Shown piece after piece: positions 1 to 5,244 of a DNA stretch of 5,244 bases. Source of the DNA: Bacteroidota bacterium (GTDB taxonomy: Bacteria; Bacteroidota; Bacteroidia; Bacteroidales; GCA-2748055); assembly GCA_030592605.1 (NCBI GenBank), contig JAUVIT010000168.1, forward strand, positions 1 to 5,244, written 5' to 3'. The first letter of the stretch is position 1. Each line of letters begins with the position of its first letter. Below the pieces are notes generated by a model. That model was given only the letters and a program-made list of their open reading frames with translations. It had not been told where the DNA came from and made no database searches. The translations under genes and the position numbers were made by a program.

Positions 1-389
1 CTAAAGAAGCTTTCACAGCTTCCCTGGGAGCCGGAGCCAAGGTCAACTACAACCTGGGAATTATTAGCATCAAGGAAGGTGAATATGAGACCGCTGTAAA
101 CTACTTCGGTAGTGATCCTTCTTACAATGCTGCACTCGCCATGTATCTGAAAGGTGATAGCGAAGGTGCCTGGAGAACTAACGCCGGCCTGGAAAGAGTT
201 GGAGGCATGGGTTACTATCTGCAGGCAGTGATCGCAGCAGGTCAGGACAAGCCCGACGCTGCTCTTGAAAACCTGAAGCTGGCTGTTGAAAATTGTGGAT
301 CAGCTCAGTATGTCAAGGATCTGGCTGTTAAGGATCTTGAATTCGCCAAGCTTTTCGAAACTGCCGAATTCAAAGCAATTGTTGAGTAG
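1..389 (+). CDS. C-terminal part of a TPR-repeat protein (5' end outside window)
   Basis: The open frame runs from position 3 with no stop upstream, so the start lies outside the window; 128 residues and a TAG stop are visible. The visible part is alpha-helical and TPR-like. Helix pairs fall at about residues 14-36 (YNLGIISIKEGEYETAVNYF), 41-60 and 70-98 (YYLQAVIAAGQDKPDAALENL). The end, about residues 106-128 (DLAVKDLEFAKLFETAEFKA), resembles the closing segment of TPR 'end-of-group' domains, where a repeat array finishes with a D-x-E/D-F-x-x-L/Y...F pattern. From memory, this tail resembles the C-terminus of long Bacteroidales envelope lipoproteins with terminal TPRs; the signal peptide and N-terminal domains that would test this are not here. 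TPRs usually bind protein partners, and no catalytic motif is visible. The in-frame ATG at 141 lies inside the repeats and is not a credible start. It is convergent with the methyltransferase gene and ends before the hairpin at 411. Confidence 0.75.
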   Translation, partial: KEAFTASLGAGAKVNYNLGIISIKEGEYETAVNYFGSDPSYNAALAMYLKGDSEGAWRTNAGLERVGGMGYYLQAVIAAGQDKPDAALENLKLAVENCGSAQYVKDLAVKDLEFAKLFETAEFKAIVE

Positions 390-410
390 ATAATCTTCTC
401 AAGATAGAAT

Positions 411-446
411 AAGAGGCTGTCTCATGTGAGGCAGCCTCTTTCTTTT
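411..446 (+). terminator. Intrinsic terminator, probably shared by both convergent genes
   Basis: A perfect 13-bp stem pairs 411-423 with 428-440 (one G-T pair, 420:431) around the four-base loop ATGT. It is followed on the + strand by a T-rich tract (TTTCTTTT, 439-446), so it is a classical Rho-independent terminator for the TPR gene, 21 bp after its stop. Read on the - strand, the same stem begins 4 bp after the methyltransferase stop codon and is followed by ATTCTATCTT, a weaker T-tract. Termination of that gene is therefore likely but less certain. Folding energy was not computed. Confidence 0.9.
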
Positions 447-972
447 ATACCCTGCGACGAAATAGTTCCCAGATTACAATACCGGCTGCCACCGATATAT
501 TCAGGGAGTGCTTGGTACCATATTGCGGAATTTCAATGCACTGATCACTCAGATCAACCACATCCTGATCCACTCCCCTGATTTCGTGTCCGAATACAAG
601 CGCATATTTCTGATTATCCGAAAGCTGAACCTGGTCCAGCAAAACAGCGCCCTCGGCCTGTTCAATGGATAAAATCATATAACCTTTCTCTTTTAGTTCT
701 GAGATGGCATCTGTGGTCTCCTCCCGGTACTCCCATTGGACAGATTCAGTTGCCCCAAGTGCTGTTTTATGTATCTCCCTGTGAGGAGGGGTGGCTGTAA
801 TTCCACATAGATATATCCCTTCAAGCCGAAATGCATCTGCAGTACGAAAAAGGGACCCGATATTGTGAAGGCTTCTGACATTATCCATAACAAGCATAAA
901 TGGAGTCTTTTCCACCTTCTTAAAGGCCTCAACAGACAGTCTGTCCAGCTCTTCATTTAACAGCTTTCTCAT
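445..972 (-). CDS. TrmH/SpoU-family RNA 2'-O-methyltransferase
   Basis: Predicted SAM-dependent methyltransferase of the SPOUT (knotted) superfamily, which puts a methyl on a ribose 2'-OH of tRNA or rRNA in the cytoplasm. With the start at 972 the protein has 175 residues. The three SpoU motifs are present in order: motif 1 at about 31-48 (NVRSLHNIGSLFRTADAF, with N37 and the catalytic-type R43), motif 2 at about 126-133 (LVFGHEIRG) and motif 3 at about 148-163 (IPQYGTKHSLNISVAA), which forms the knot and SAM pocket. It has neither the L30-like N-terminal domain of RlmB nor the extensions of TrmH, so it is close to a bare catalytic domain and its RNA target cannot be named. The start at 972 (MRKLLNEELDRLSVEAF) was chosen because it matches my memory of Bacteroidota homologues, which begin with MRKL. 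The in-frame ATG at 1065 would overlap the start of sucC and add an atypical 31-residue leader. No Shine-Dalgarno sequence is visible. TAA stop. Confidence 0.92.
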   Translation of the reverse strand: MRKLLNEELDRLSVEAFKKVEKTPFMLVMDNVRSLHNIGSLFRTADAFRLEGIYLCGITATPPHREIHKTALGATESVQWEYREETTDAISELKEKGYMILSIEQAEGAVLLDQVQLSDNQKYALVFGHEIRGVDQDVVDLSDQCIEIPQYGTKHSLNISVAAGIVIWELFRRRV

Positions 973-989
973 AAGTAAAAATTCTTGGA

Positions 990-997
990 CAAAATTA
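990..997 (-). promoter_or_regulatory. Possible Bacteroidota-type -7 promoter element of the methyltransferase gene
   Basis: On the - strand these bases read TAATTTTG, an exact match to the TAnnTTTG -7 element known from Bacteroidota promoters. Transcription would start about 10 bases upstream of the ATG at 972, giving a very short leader. I could not find a convincing TTG-type -33 element 19-21 bp upstream, and the region is AT-rich, so a chance match is possible. The position would also explain why the longer reading frame starting at 1065 is not used, since that start would lie upstream of the promoter. Confidence 0.35.
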
Positions 998-1023
998 TAA
1001 CTTTTTCCTATCTTTCTAATCAC

Positions 1024-1032
1024 TAATATTTG
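1024..1032 (+). promoter_or_regulatory. Weak candidate -7 element for sucC
   Basis: TAATATTTG resembles the Bacteroidota -7 consensus TAnnTTTG but carries one extra base between TA and TTTG. It lies about 21 bp before the sucC ATG. A promoter must exist in or near this interval because the upstream gene is divergent, but this exact site is only a guess; no clear -33 element is seen at the right distance. Confidence 0.2.
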
Positions 1033-1053
1033 TGTAACTAATTTCCATTCACC

Positions 1054-2244
1054 ATGAATATCCATGAATACCAGGGAAAACAGATTTTAAAACATTTCGG
1101 CGTCGCCGTACCTTCAGGGGAGGTAGCCCTTACTCCAGCTGAAGCAGTTGAAGCCGCAAGCAAAATAAAGGATGAAACCGGTGCTGACACCTGGGCTGTA
1201 AAAGCACAGATTCATGCTGGTGGACGTGGCAAGGGTGGTGGTGTTAAGATTGCCAAATCAATTGATGAGGTAAGAAGTTATGCAGAGGATATTCTGGGCA
1301 TGACCCTGGTAACCCACCAGACTGGTCCTGAAGGCAAGCTGGTTGGGAAGGTGCTTGTGGAACAGGGGATTTTCTACCCCGGAGAAAGTGAGCCTCAGGA
1401 GTTCTATATGAGCGTTTTACTAAACCGCGAAACCGGGAAAAACATTATCATGTATTCCACTGAAGGAGGAATGGATATTGAAACTGTTGCCGAAGAGACA
1501 CCCCACCTGATCTTTAAGGAAGAAGTTGATCCTGGTGTTGGTATCCAGGCCTTCCAGACAAGGCGCATAGCTTTTAACCTGGGACTTTCGGGACAAGCTT
1601 TTAAAGAGATGTGCAAGTTTGCAAGTGCTCTCTATTTGGCCTATGTAAAATCCGATGCCTCCCTCTTTGAGATTAATCCGGTTTTTAAAACTTCCGATAA
1701 TCATATCATGGCTGCCGATGCTAAGGTAAACATTGATGACAATGCGCTTTTCAGGCATGCAGACTATGCGGATATGAGAGATCTGAATGAAGAGGATCCG
1801 GCAGAGGTTGAAGCAGGTGAATTCAACCTGAATTTTATCAAACTGGATGGCAATGTGGGCTGCATGGTTAATGGAGCAGGGCTTGCGATGGCAACCATGG
1901 ATATTATCAAACTCTCAGGCGGTGAGCCAGCCAATTTCCTTGATGTGGGAGGAACAGCCAATGCATTGACTGTGGAAGCCGGTTTCAGGATCATACTGAA
2001 AGATCCCAGCGTCAAGGCGATCCTTATCAATATTTTTGGTGGAATTGTGCGTTGTGACCGCGTGGCAGAAGGTGTTGTGGAAGCTTACAGAACCATTGGT
2101 AAGATTGAAATCCCTGTGATTGTAAGACTACAGGGAACCAATGCCGAAGAGGCAAAGGTGCTTATTGATAATTCAGGGCTTGAAGTTCACTCTGCCATTA
2201 CCCTGGAAGAGGCTGCGGGGAAAGTAAAAGAGTTGGTCGCTTAG
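1054..2244 (+). CDS. sucC: Succinyl-CoA synthetase (ADP-forming), beta subunit
   Basis: Beta subunit of the TCA-cycle enzyme that interconverts succinyl-CoA + ADP + Pi and succinate + CoA + ATP in the cytoplasm; it works with the alpha subunit SucD. It is complete at 396 residues, near the 388 of E. coli SucC. The N-terminal ATP-grasp half starts with the hallmark MNIHEYQGKQIL. K50 and the glycine-rich loop at 55-65 (AGGRGKGGGVK) contact nucleotide, and N208 (in EINP) and D222 (in ADAKVNIDDNALFR) match the Mg-binding Asn and Asp of E. coli. The C-terminal CoA-ligase half has VNGAGLAMATMDIIK (272-286), FLDVGGTAN (295-303) and INIFGGIVRCDRVAEG (325-340). Pro at position 20, as in the E. coli enzyme, is compatible with ATP use but does not settle ATP versus GTP. 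The ATG at 1054 is fixed by the conserved N-terminus; no Shine-Dalgarno sequence precedes it. sucD is not adjacent: the next gene is convergent. No strong terminator follows the TAG stop. Confidence 0.98.
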   Translation: MNIHEYQGKQILKHFGVAVPSGEVALTPAEAVEAASKIKDETGADTWAVKAQIHAGGRGKGGGVKIAKSIDEVRSYAEDILGMTLVTHQTGPEGKLVGKVLVEQGIFYPGESEPQEFYMSVLLNRETGKNIIMYSTEGGMDIETVAEETPHLIFKEEVDPGVGIQAFQTRRIAFNLGLSGQAFKEMCKFASALYLAYVKSDASLFEINPVFKTSDNHIMAADAKVNIDDNALFRHADYADMRDLNEEDPAEVEAGEFNLNFIKLDGNVGCMVNGAGLAMATMDIIKLSGGEPANFLDVGGTANALTVEAGFRIILKDPSVKAILINIFGGIVRCDRVAEGVVEAYRTIGKIEIPVIVRLQGTNAEEAKVLIDNSGLEVHSAITLEEAAGKVKELVA

Positions 2245-2246
2245 AC

Positions 2247-3077
2247 TCAGATCAGTTCTTTATTCCTGAGGATCTCTTCCATCTGCGCCTGTAATTTGGA
2301 AGACTCCAACCTGGCTGCATCTTCGAATTTGTTGGTTATATCGGCATAGATAATCGATCTGCTGGCATTAACAAGTAGTCCGCACCTGTCATTCATTCCG
2401 TGTTCAGCTACCTCCTGCAGGCTCCCACCCTGGCTTCCGACTCCAGGAACCAGCAGGAAATGTTCAGGAATGAGTTCCCTGATCCTGCTCAGGGCTTCTG
2501 CTTTGGTGGCGCCAACCACATACATGATGTTATTAACACTCCCCCATCCCGACGATGTGATGATCACCTCCTCAAAAAGCTTTCTCCCACCTTCAAGCTG
2601 AAGCTGCTGAAAATCCTTAGAACCCTCGTTGGATGTAAGAGCCAACATAATGGCCCACTTCCCTTCCACCTCCAAAAAAGGTGAGATGCTATCATATCCC
2701 ATATAGGGAGAGAGTGTGATCGCATCAAAATCGAGTGTTTTGAAAAACGCATGTGCATACATATGGGAAGTGTTCCCAATATCGCCCCGCTTGGCATCGG
2801 CAATAACAAACATATCAGGATAGGTTTCCCTGATATAACTTACAGTCATTTCCAGGCTCATATGACCTGCAGCACCCAGCATTTCATAAAATGCCAGGTT
2901 GGGTTTATAAGCCACTGAAAACTCATGAGTAGCATCAATAATATGCTTGTTAAACTCAAATACAGGATACTCCTTATGAAGAAGCAATTTGGGGATCTTC
3001 TTATAATCTGTATCCAGCCCCACGCAGAGAAAACTCTTCTTACGCTTGATATTCCTGAATAGTTCTTCGGCGTTCAT
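2247..3077 (-). CDS. pyrF: Orotidine-5'-phosphate decarboxylase, type 2 (long form)
   Basis: Decarboxylates OMP to UMP, the last step of de novo pyrimidine synthesis, in the cytoplasm. At 276 residues it is the longer 'subfamily 2' form; the E. coli-type enzyme has about 240. The single TIM-barrel domain shows the catalytic set: substrate-binding D22 in VGLDTD, K58 in YKPN, and D94, K96 and D99 in the signature DAKRGDIG (94-101). Phosphate-binding elements are at 211-218 (PGVGSQGG) and 237-245 (NASRSIIYA, with R240). All expected catalytic residues are present. It is the last visible gene of the purM-prfA-pyrF cluster, starting 11 bp after the prfA stop and without a visible Shine-Dalgarno sequence. 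Its TGA stop lies 2 bp from the stop of convergent sucC, so its transcript must run into sucC antisense before ending; I see no hairpin terminator close by. Confidence 0.97.
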   Translation of the reverse strand: MNAEELFRNIKRKKSFLCVGLDTDYKKIPKLLLHKEYPVFEFNKHIIDATHEFSVAYKPNLAFYEMLGAAGHMSLEMTVSYIRETYPDMFVIADAKRGDIGNTSHMYAHAFFKTLDFDAITLSPYMGYDSISPFLEVEGKWAIMLALTSNEGSKDFQQLQLEGGRKLFEEVIITSSGWGSVNNIMYVVGATKAEALSRIRELIPEHFLLVPGVGSQGGSLQEVAEHGMNDRCGLLVNASRSIIYADITNKFEDAARLESSKLQAQMEEILRNKELI

Positions 3078-3088
3078 GTGCTTATTTA

Positions 3089-4177
3089 TTATTGCATACC
3101 ACTTTCTTTCAAACGCTCTGCATTCTCTGCCACCTGGAGCTTCCCAATGATCTCCTGAATATCTCCGTTAATAATGGACTGAAGGTTATAAAGGGTAAGG
3201 TTAATGCGATGGTCCGTTACCCTTCCCTGCGAATAGTTATAGGTTCGTATTTTGGCCGAACGGTCACCCGACGAAACCATAGTTTTTCGCTTTGAGGATA
3301 TCTCATCCATTCGCTTCTGGTACTCCAGATTATAGAGTCTGGATCTCAGCTCCTTCATAGCTTTGTCCAAATTCTTTAACTGCGATTTTTCATCCTGACA
3401 GGTCACTACGATTCCCGTGGGAATATGGGTCAGGCGTATGGCAGAATAGGTAGTATTAACCGACTGGCCACCGGGACCCGATGAGCAGTAGGTATCCTTC
3501 CGGATATCAGATTGCTTAACCTCAATCTCAAAATCTTCAGCTTCGGGAAGTACTGCTACAGTAGCAGCAGAAGTATGAACCCTGCCCTGCGTTTCGGTCT
3601 GGGGAACACGCTGTACGCGGTGAACGCCCGACTCATATTTCATGATCCCGTATACCCCATTTCCGGTCACGTTCATGATAATCTCCTTGAACCCTCCGAC
3701 GGTCCCCTCGGTAAAACTGGTGGTCGAAGCCTTCCACCCCTTCGACTCGAAATATTTAGTATACATCCTGTAGAGATCGCCTGCAAAGATGCTGGCCTCA
3801 TCGCCTCCGGTTCCAGCACGAATCTCCACAATGGCGTTCTTATCATCCTCCGGGTCCTTGGGCAGCAGAAGCAGCTTAATATCTTCCTCCAGGGGACCCA
3901 GTTGCTGCTGATAAAGATCCAGCTCCTCTCTGGCCATCTCCTTTAACTCATCATCCTTTTCTTCCGCAAGCATTTCCCTGGCACTACCAATATTGCTAAG
4001 AATATCTTTATAGGCATTTAAGGCCTCAACAACGGGTTCAAGCTGTTTGTACTCCCGGCTCAACTTCACATACCTGCTCATATCGGCAATAATAGATGGA
4101 TCAGTGATTAATTGGCCCACTTCTTCAAACCTTGCCTTAACTCCCTCTAAACGGGATAAAATCATATTCTCGCCCAT
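3089..4177 (-). CDS. prfA: Peptide chain release factor 1 (RF1)
   Basis: Class I release factor that reads UAA and UAG in the ribosomal A site and triggers hydrolysis of peptidyl-tRNA. The 362 residues match the usual RF1 length. The order is as expected: an alpha-helical domain 1 (about 1-105), the codon-recognition region with the P-x-T tripeptide as PQT at 192-194 ([19 protein letters not shown]), and the peptidyl-transferase-centre loop with GGQ at 236-238 ([10 protein letters not shown]). P-x-T marks RF1; RF2 would carry SPF. Gln238 is the residue normally methylated by PrmC, but prmC is not next to it here, unlike in many bacteria. The first Met was chosen because [10 protein letters not shown] aligns with the N-terminus I remember for Bacteroidota RF1; the Met at residue 5 is a less likely alternative. 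It begins 13 bp after the purM stop. It ends with two in-frame stops, TAA TAA. Confidence 0.98.
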   Translation of the reverse strand: MGENMILSRLEGVKARFEEVGQLITDPSIIADMSRYVKLSREYKQLEPVVEALNAYKDILSNIGSAREMLAEEKDDELKEMAREELDLYQQQLGPLEEDIKLLLLPKDPEDDKNAIVEIRAGTGGDEASIFAGDLYRMYTKYFESKGWKASTTSFTEGTVGGFKEIIMNVTGNGVYGIMKYESGVHRVQRVPQTETQGRVHTSAATVAVLPEAEDFEIEVKQSDIRKDTYCSSGPGGQSVNTTYSAIRLTHIPTGIVVTCQDEKSQLKNLDKAMKELRSRLYNLEYQKRMDEISSKRKTMVSSGDRSAKIRTYNYSQGRVTDHRINLTLYNLQSIINGDIQEIIGKLQVAENAERLKESGMQ

Positions 4178-4190
4178 GCGCTATATAAAC

Positions 4191-5244
4191 TTAATAGTTA
4201 TACTCCCCTTGCTCACCATAAATGGTAAGTCTCTTTTGATCTGAAGGCTCACACCGGCCCACTATCCTGGCATCAATCCCGTATTTTTCAGCAATTTCAA
4301 TAATCCCACCTGCACCTAGCTCATCCGTATATATCTCAAAGCGGTGCCCCATATTAAACACCTGGTACATTTCTTTCCAATCTGTACCCGACTCTTCCTG
4401 AATCATTTTAAACAAGGGTGGTACAGGGAACAGTTTATCTTTAATTATATGAACCTCCCGGGCAAAATGTAAAACTTTTGTCTGGGCACCTCCCGAACAG
4501 TGGATCATTCCGTCGATTCGATCTCTGTATTGTTCAAGCACCTCCCTGATTACGGGTGCATAGGTCCGGGTTGGTGAGAGCACCAGTTTTCCTGCATCGA
4601 GCCCTACACCCTCAATAGCCTCCGTAAGTGATCTGCTTCCTGAATAAACAAGCTCTGCAGGCACATCAGGATCAAAGCTCTCAGGGTAAAGCCGGGCCAG
4701 ATATCCTCCAAATACATCATGTCGCGCTGAAGTTAATCCATTGCTTCCCATTCCGCCATTATAGCTTTCTTCATAGCTGGCCTGACCGGAAGATGAAAGA
4801 CCTACGATCACATTTCCCGGAACAATTCGATTCTCAATGATATCGGCCCGTTTTGATCTGGCTACAACCGTTGAATCTACAATGATGGTCCTAACAAGAT
4901 CGCCTACATCTGCAGTCTCTCCCCCGGTACTATACACGGGAACTCCCAGGGTCCTCAGTTCTTCCAGGATCTCCTCTGTTCCATTGATTATAGCAGAAAT
5001 AACTTCTCCCGGAATCTTACTTTTGTTCCTGCCTATGGTTGAAGAGAGCAGAATATCGCCTGTTACCCCAACACAAAGCAGATCATCCAGATTCATCACA
5101 ATGGCGTCCTGGGCAATTCCCTTCCAGACAGAGAGGTCGCCCGTCTCCTTCCAGTAAATGTAAGCCAGTGAAGATTTGGTTCCCGCACCATCGGCATGCA
5201 TTACCAGACAGTGATCCGGATCCCCGGTAAGCATATCGGGAATA
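4191..5244 (-). CDS. purM: Phosphoribosylformylglycinamidine cyclo-ligase (AIR synthetase), 5' end missing
   Basis: Closes the imidazole ring in purine synthesis: FGAM + ATP gives AIR + ADP + Pi. 350 residues are visible, and the frame stays open to the window edge, so the ATG at 5234 is internal. From memory of Bacteroidota PurM (about 385-390 residues) roughly 40 N-terminal residues are missing. In visible numbering, the segments are HADGAGTKSSLAY (16-28; DGVGTK in E. coli-type enzymes), MNLDDLLCVG (50-59), STGGETADVGDLVRT (105-119), GMGSNGLTSARHDVF (164-178), SPTRTYAPVI (223-232), HCSGGAQTK (248-256) and FNMGHR (296-301). These follow the order of the ATP-binding half and the C-terminal half of the PurM/PurL/HypE/ThiL/SelD superfamily. 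It differs from the E. coli type by about 11 extra residues between SSSG and SNG, and it has HCSGGAQTK where a GGG turn is usual. It is the first visible gene of the leftward cluster; its promoter is outside the window. Confidence 0.95.
   Translation of the reverse strand, partial: IPDMLTGDPDHCLVMHADGAGTKSSLAYIYWKETGDLSVWKGIAQDAIVMNLDDLLCVGVTGDILLSSTIGRNKSKIPGEVISAIINGTEEILEELRTLGVPVYSTGGETADVGDLVRTIIVDSTVVARSKRADIIENRIVPGNVIVGLSSSGQASYEESYNGGMGSNGLTSARHDVFGGYLARLYPESFDPDVPAELVYSGSRSLTEAIEGVGLDAGKLVLSPTRTYAPVIREVLEQYRDRIDGMIHCSGGAQTKVLHFAREVHIIKDKLFPVPPLFKMIQEESGTDWKEMYQVFNMGHRFEIYTDELGAGGIIEIAEKYGIDARIVGRCEPSDQKRLTIYGEQGEYNY

Larger units (their letters stand above)
2247..5244 (-). other. 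Probable purM-prfA-pyrF operon
   Basis: Three genes on the same strand are separated by only 13 bp (purM to prfA) and 11 bp (prfA to pyrF). Neither gap has room for a full promoter or a terminator, so cotranscription from a promoter upstream of purM is the simplest reading. Neither internal start has a clear Shine-Dalgarno sequence. From memory, the same order occurs in other Bacteroidales. The right-hand limit is unknown because purM is cut by the window edge. Confidence 0.8.

Noticed and set aside
411..446. The hairpin as an insertion-sequence end or mobile repeat
   Set aside because: The stem, small loop and T-tract match an intrinsic terminator, it sits exactly between two convergent stops, and there is no second copy or transposase in the window.
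973..1065. Longer reading frame of the methyltransferase gene starting at the ATG complementary to 1063-1065
   Set aside because: It would overlap the conserved start of sucC by 12 bp, add 31 residues unlike the family's N-terminus, and begin upstream of the best promoter element. The start at 972 gives the usual length.
1420..1758. Open frame of 112 codons on the - strand
   Set aside because: Antisense within sucC, with no recognisable protein features. It is a shadow of the real gene.
2246..2303. Short inverted repeats after sucC as a terminator
   Set aside because: Stems of 5 and 6 bp with loops of 15 and 17 bases and no following T-tract are too weak to call, and they lie inside the pyrF coding sequence.
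3512..3946. Open frame of 144 codons on the + strand
   Set aside because: It lies wholly antisense to the codon-recognition and upstream regions of prfA, whose protein is well conserved. The translation has no recognisable domain.
4837..5157. Open frame of 106 codons on the + strand
   Set aside because: Antisense to purM; the Ser/Pro/Thr-rich translation is typical of a shadow frame.
1..5244. Undescribed defence, toxin-antitoxin, phage or CRISPR-like system
   Set aside because: All substantial coding space is taken by recognisable housekeeping genes plus one TPR fragment. I saw no direct repeats, spacer arrays, tRNA genes or integrase-like sequence by eye on either strand.

Overview
This window reads as a piece of a Bacteroidota chromosome, most likely from the order Bacteroidales or Marinilabiliales. 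The grounds are the protein versions present: a long, divergent PurM, a type 2 PyrF, an RF1 with a PQT tripeptide, and a short SpoU methyltransferase of the kind I recall from this phylum. Start codons lack visible Shine-Dalgarno sequences, and one start is preceded by a TAnnTTTG-like -7 element; both fit the phylum. The genus cannot be set from the sequence. All genes are chromosomal housekeeping types, and I see no sign of mobile DNA, phage, CRISPR or a defence island.

Layout, left to right. (1) Positions 1-389 (+) hold the last 128 residues of a TPR-type protein whose start is outside the window. (2) A strong 13-bp hairpin with a T-tract at 411-446 separates it from the convergent gene that follows. 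(3) 445-972 (-) encodes a 175-residue TrmH/SpoU-family RNA 2'-O-methyltransferase. (4) An 81-bp divergent intergenic region (973-1053) must carry promoters for both that gene and sucC. (5) 1054-2244 (+) is a complete sucC, the beta subunit of ADP-forming succinyl-CoA synthetase, with no sucD next to it. (6) 2247-5244 (-) is a tightly packed cluster transcribed leftward: purM (5' end outside the window), then prfA 13 bp later, then pyrF 11 bp later. The stop codons of sucC and pyrF face each other with 2 bp between them.

The leftward cluster joins one step of purine synthesis (PurM), the translation termination factor RF1 (PrfA) and the last step of UMP synthesis (PyrF). The short gaps suggest a single transcript, which would link nucleotide supply and translation capacity. 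SucC belongs to the TCA cycle, and the methyltransferase to RNA modification. No stretch over 300 bp lacks a gene.

I looked for an undescribed system and did not find one. The observations below are modest: gene arrangement, one divergent protein loop, an RNA methyltransferase with unknown target, and the packing of convergent genes.
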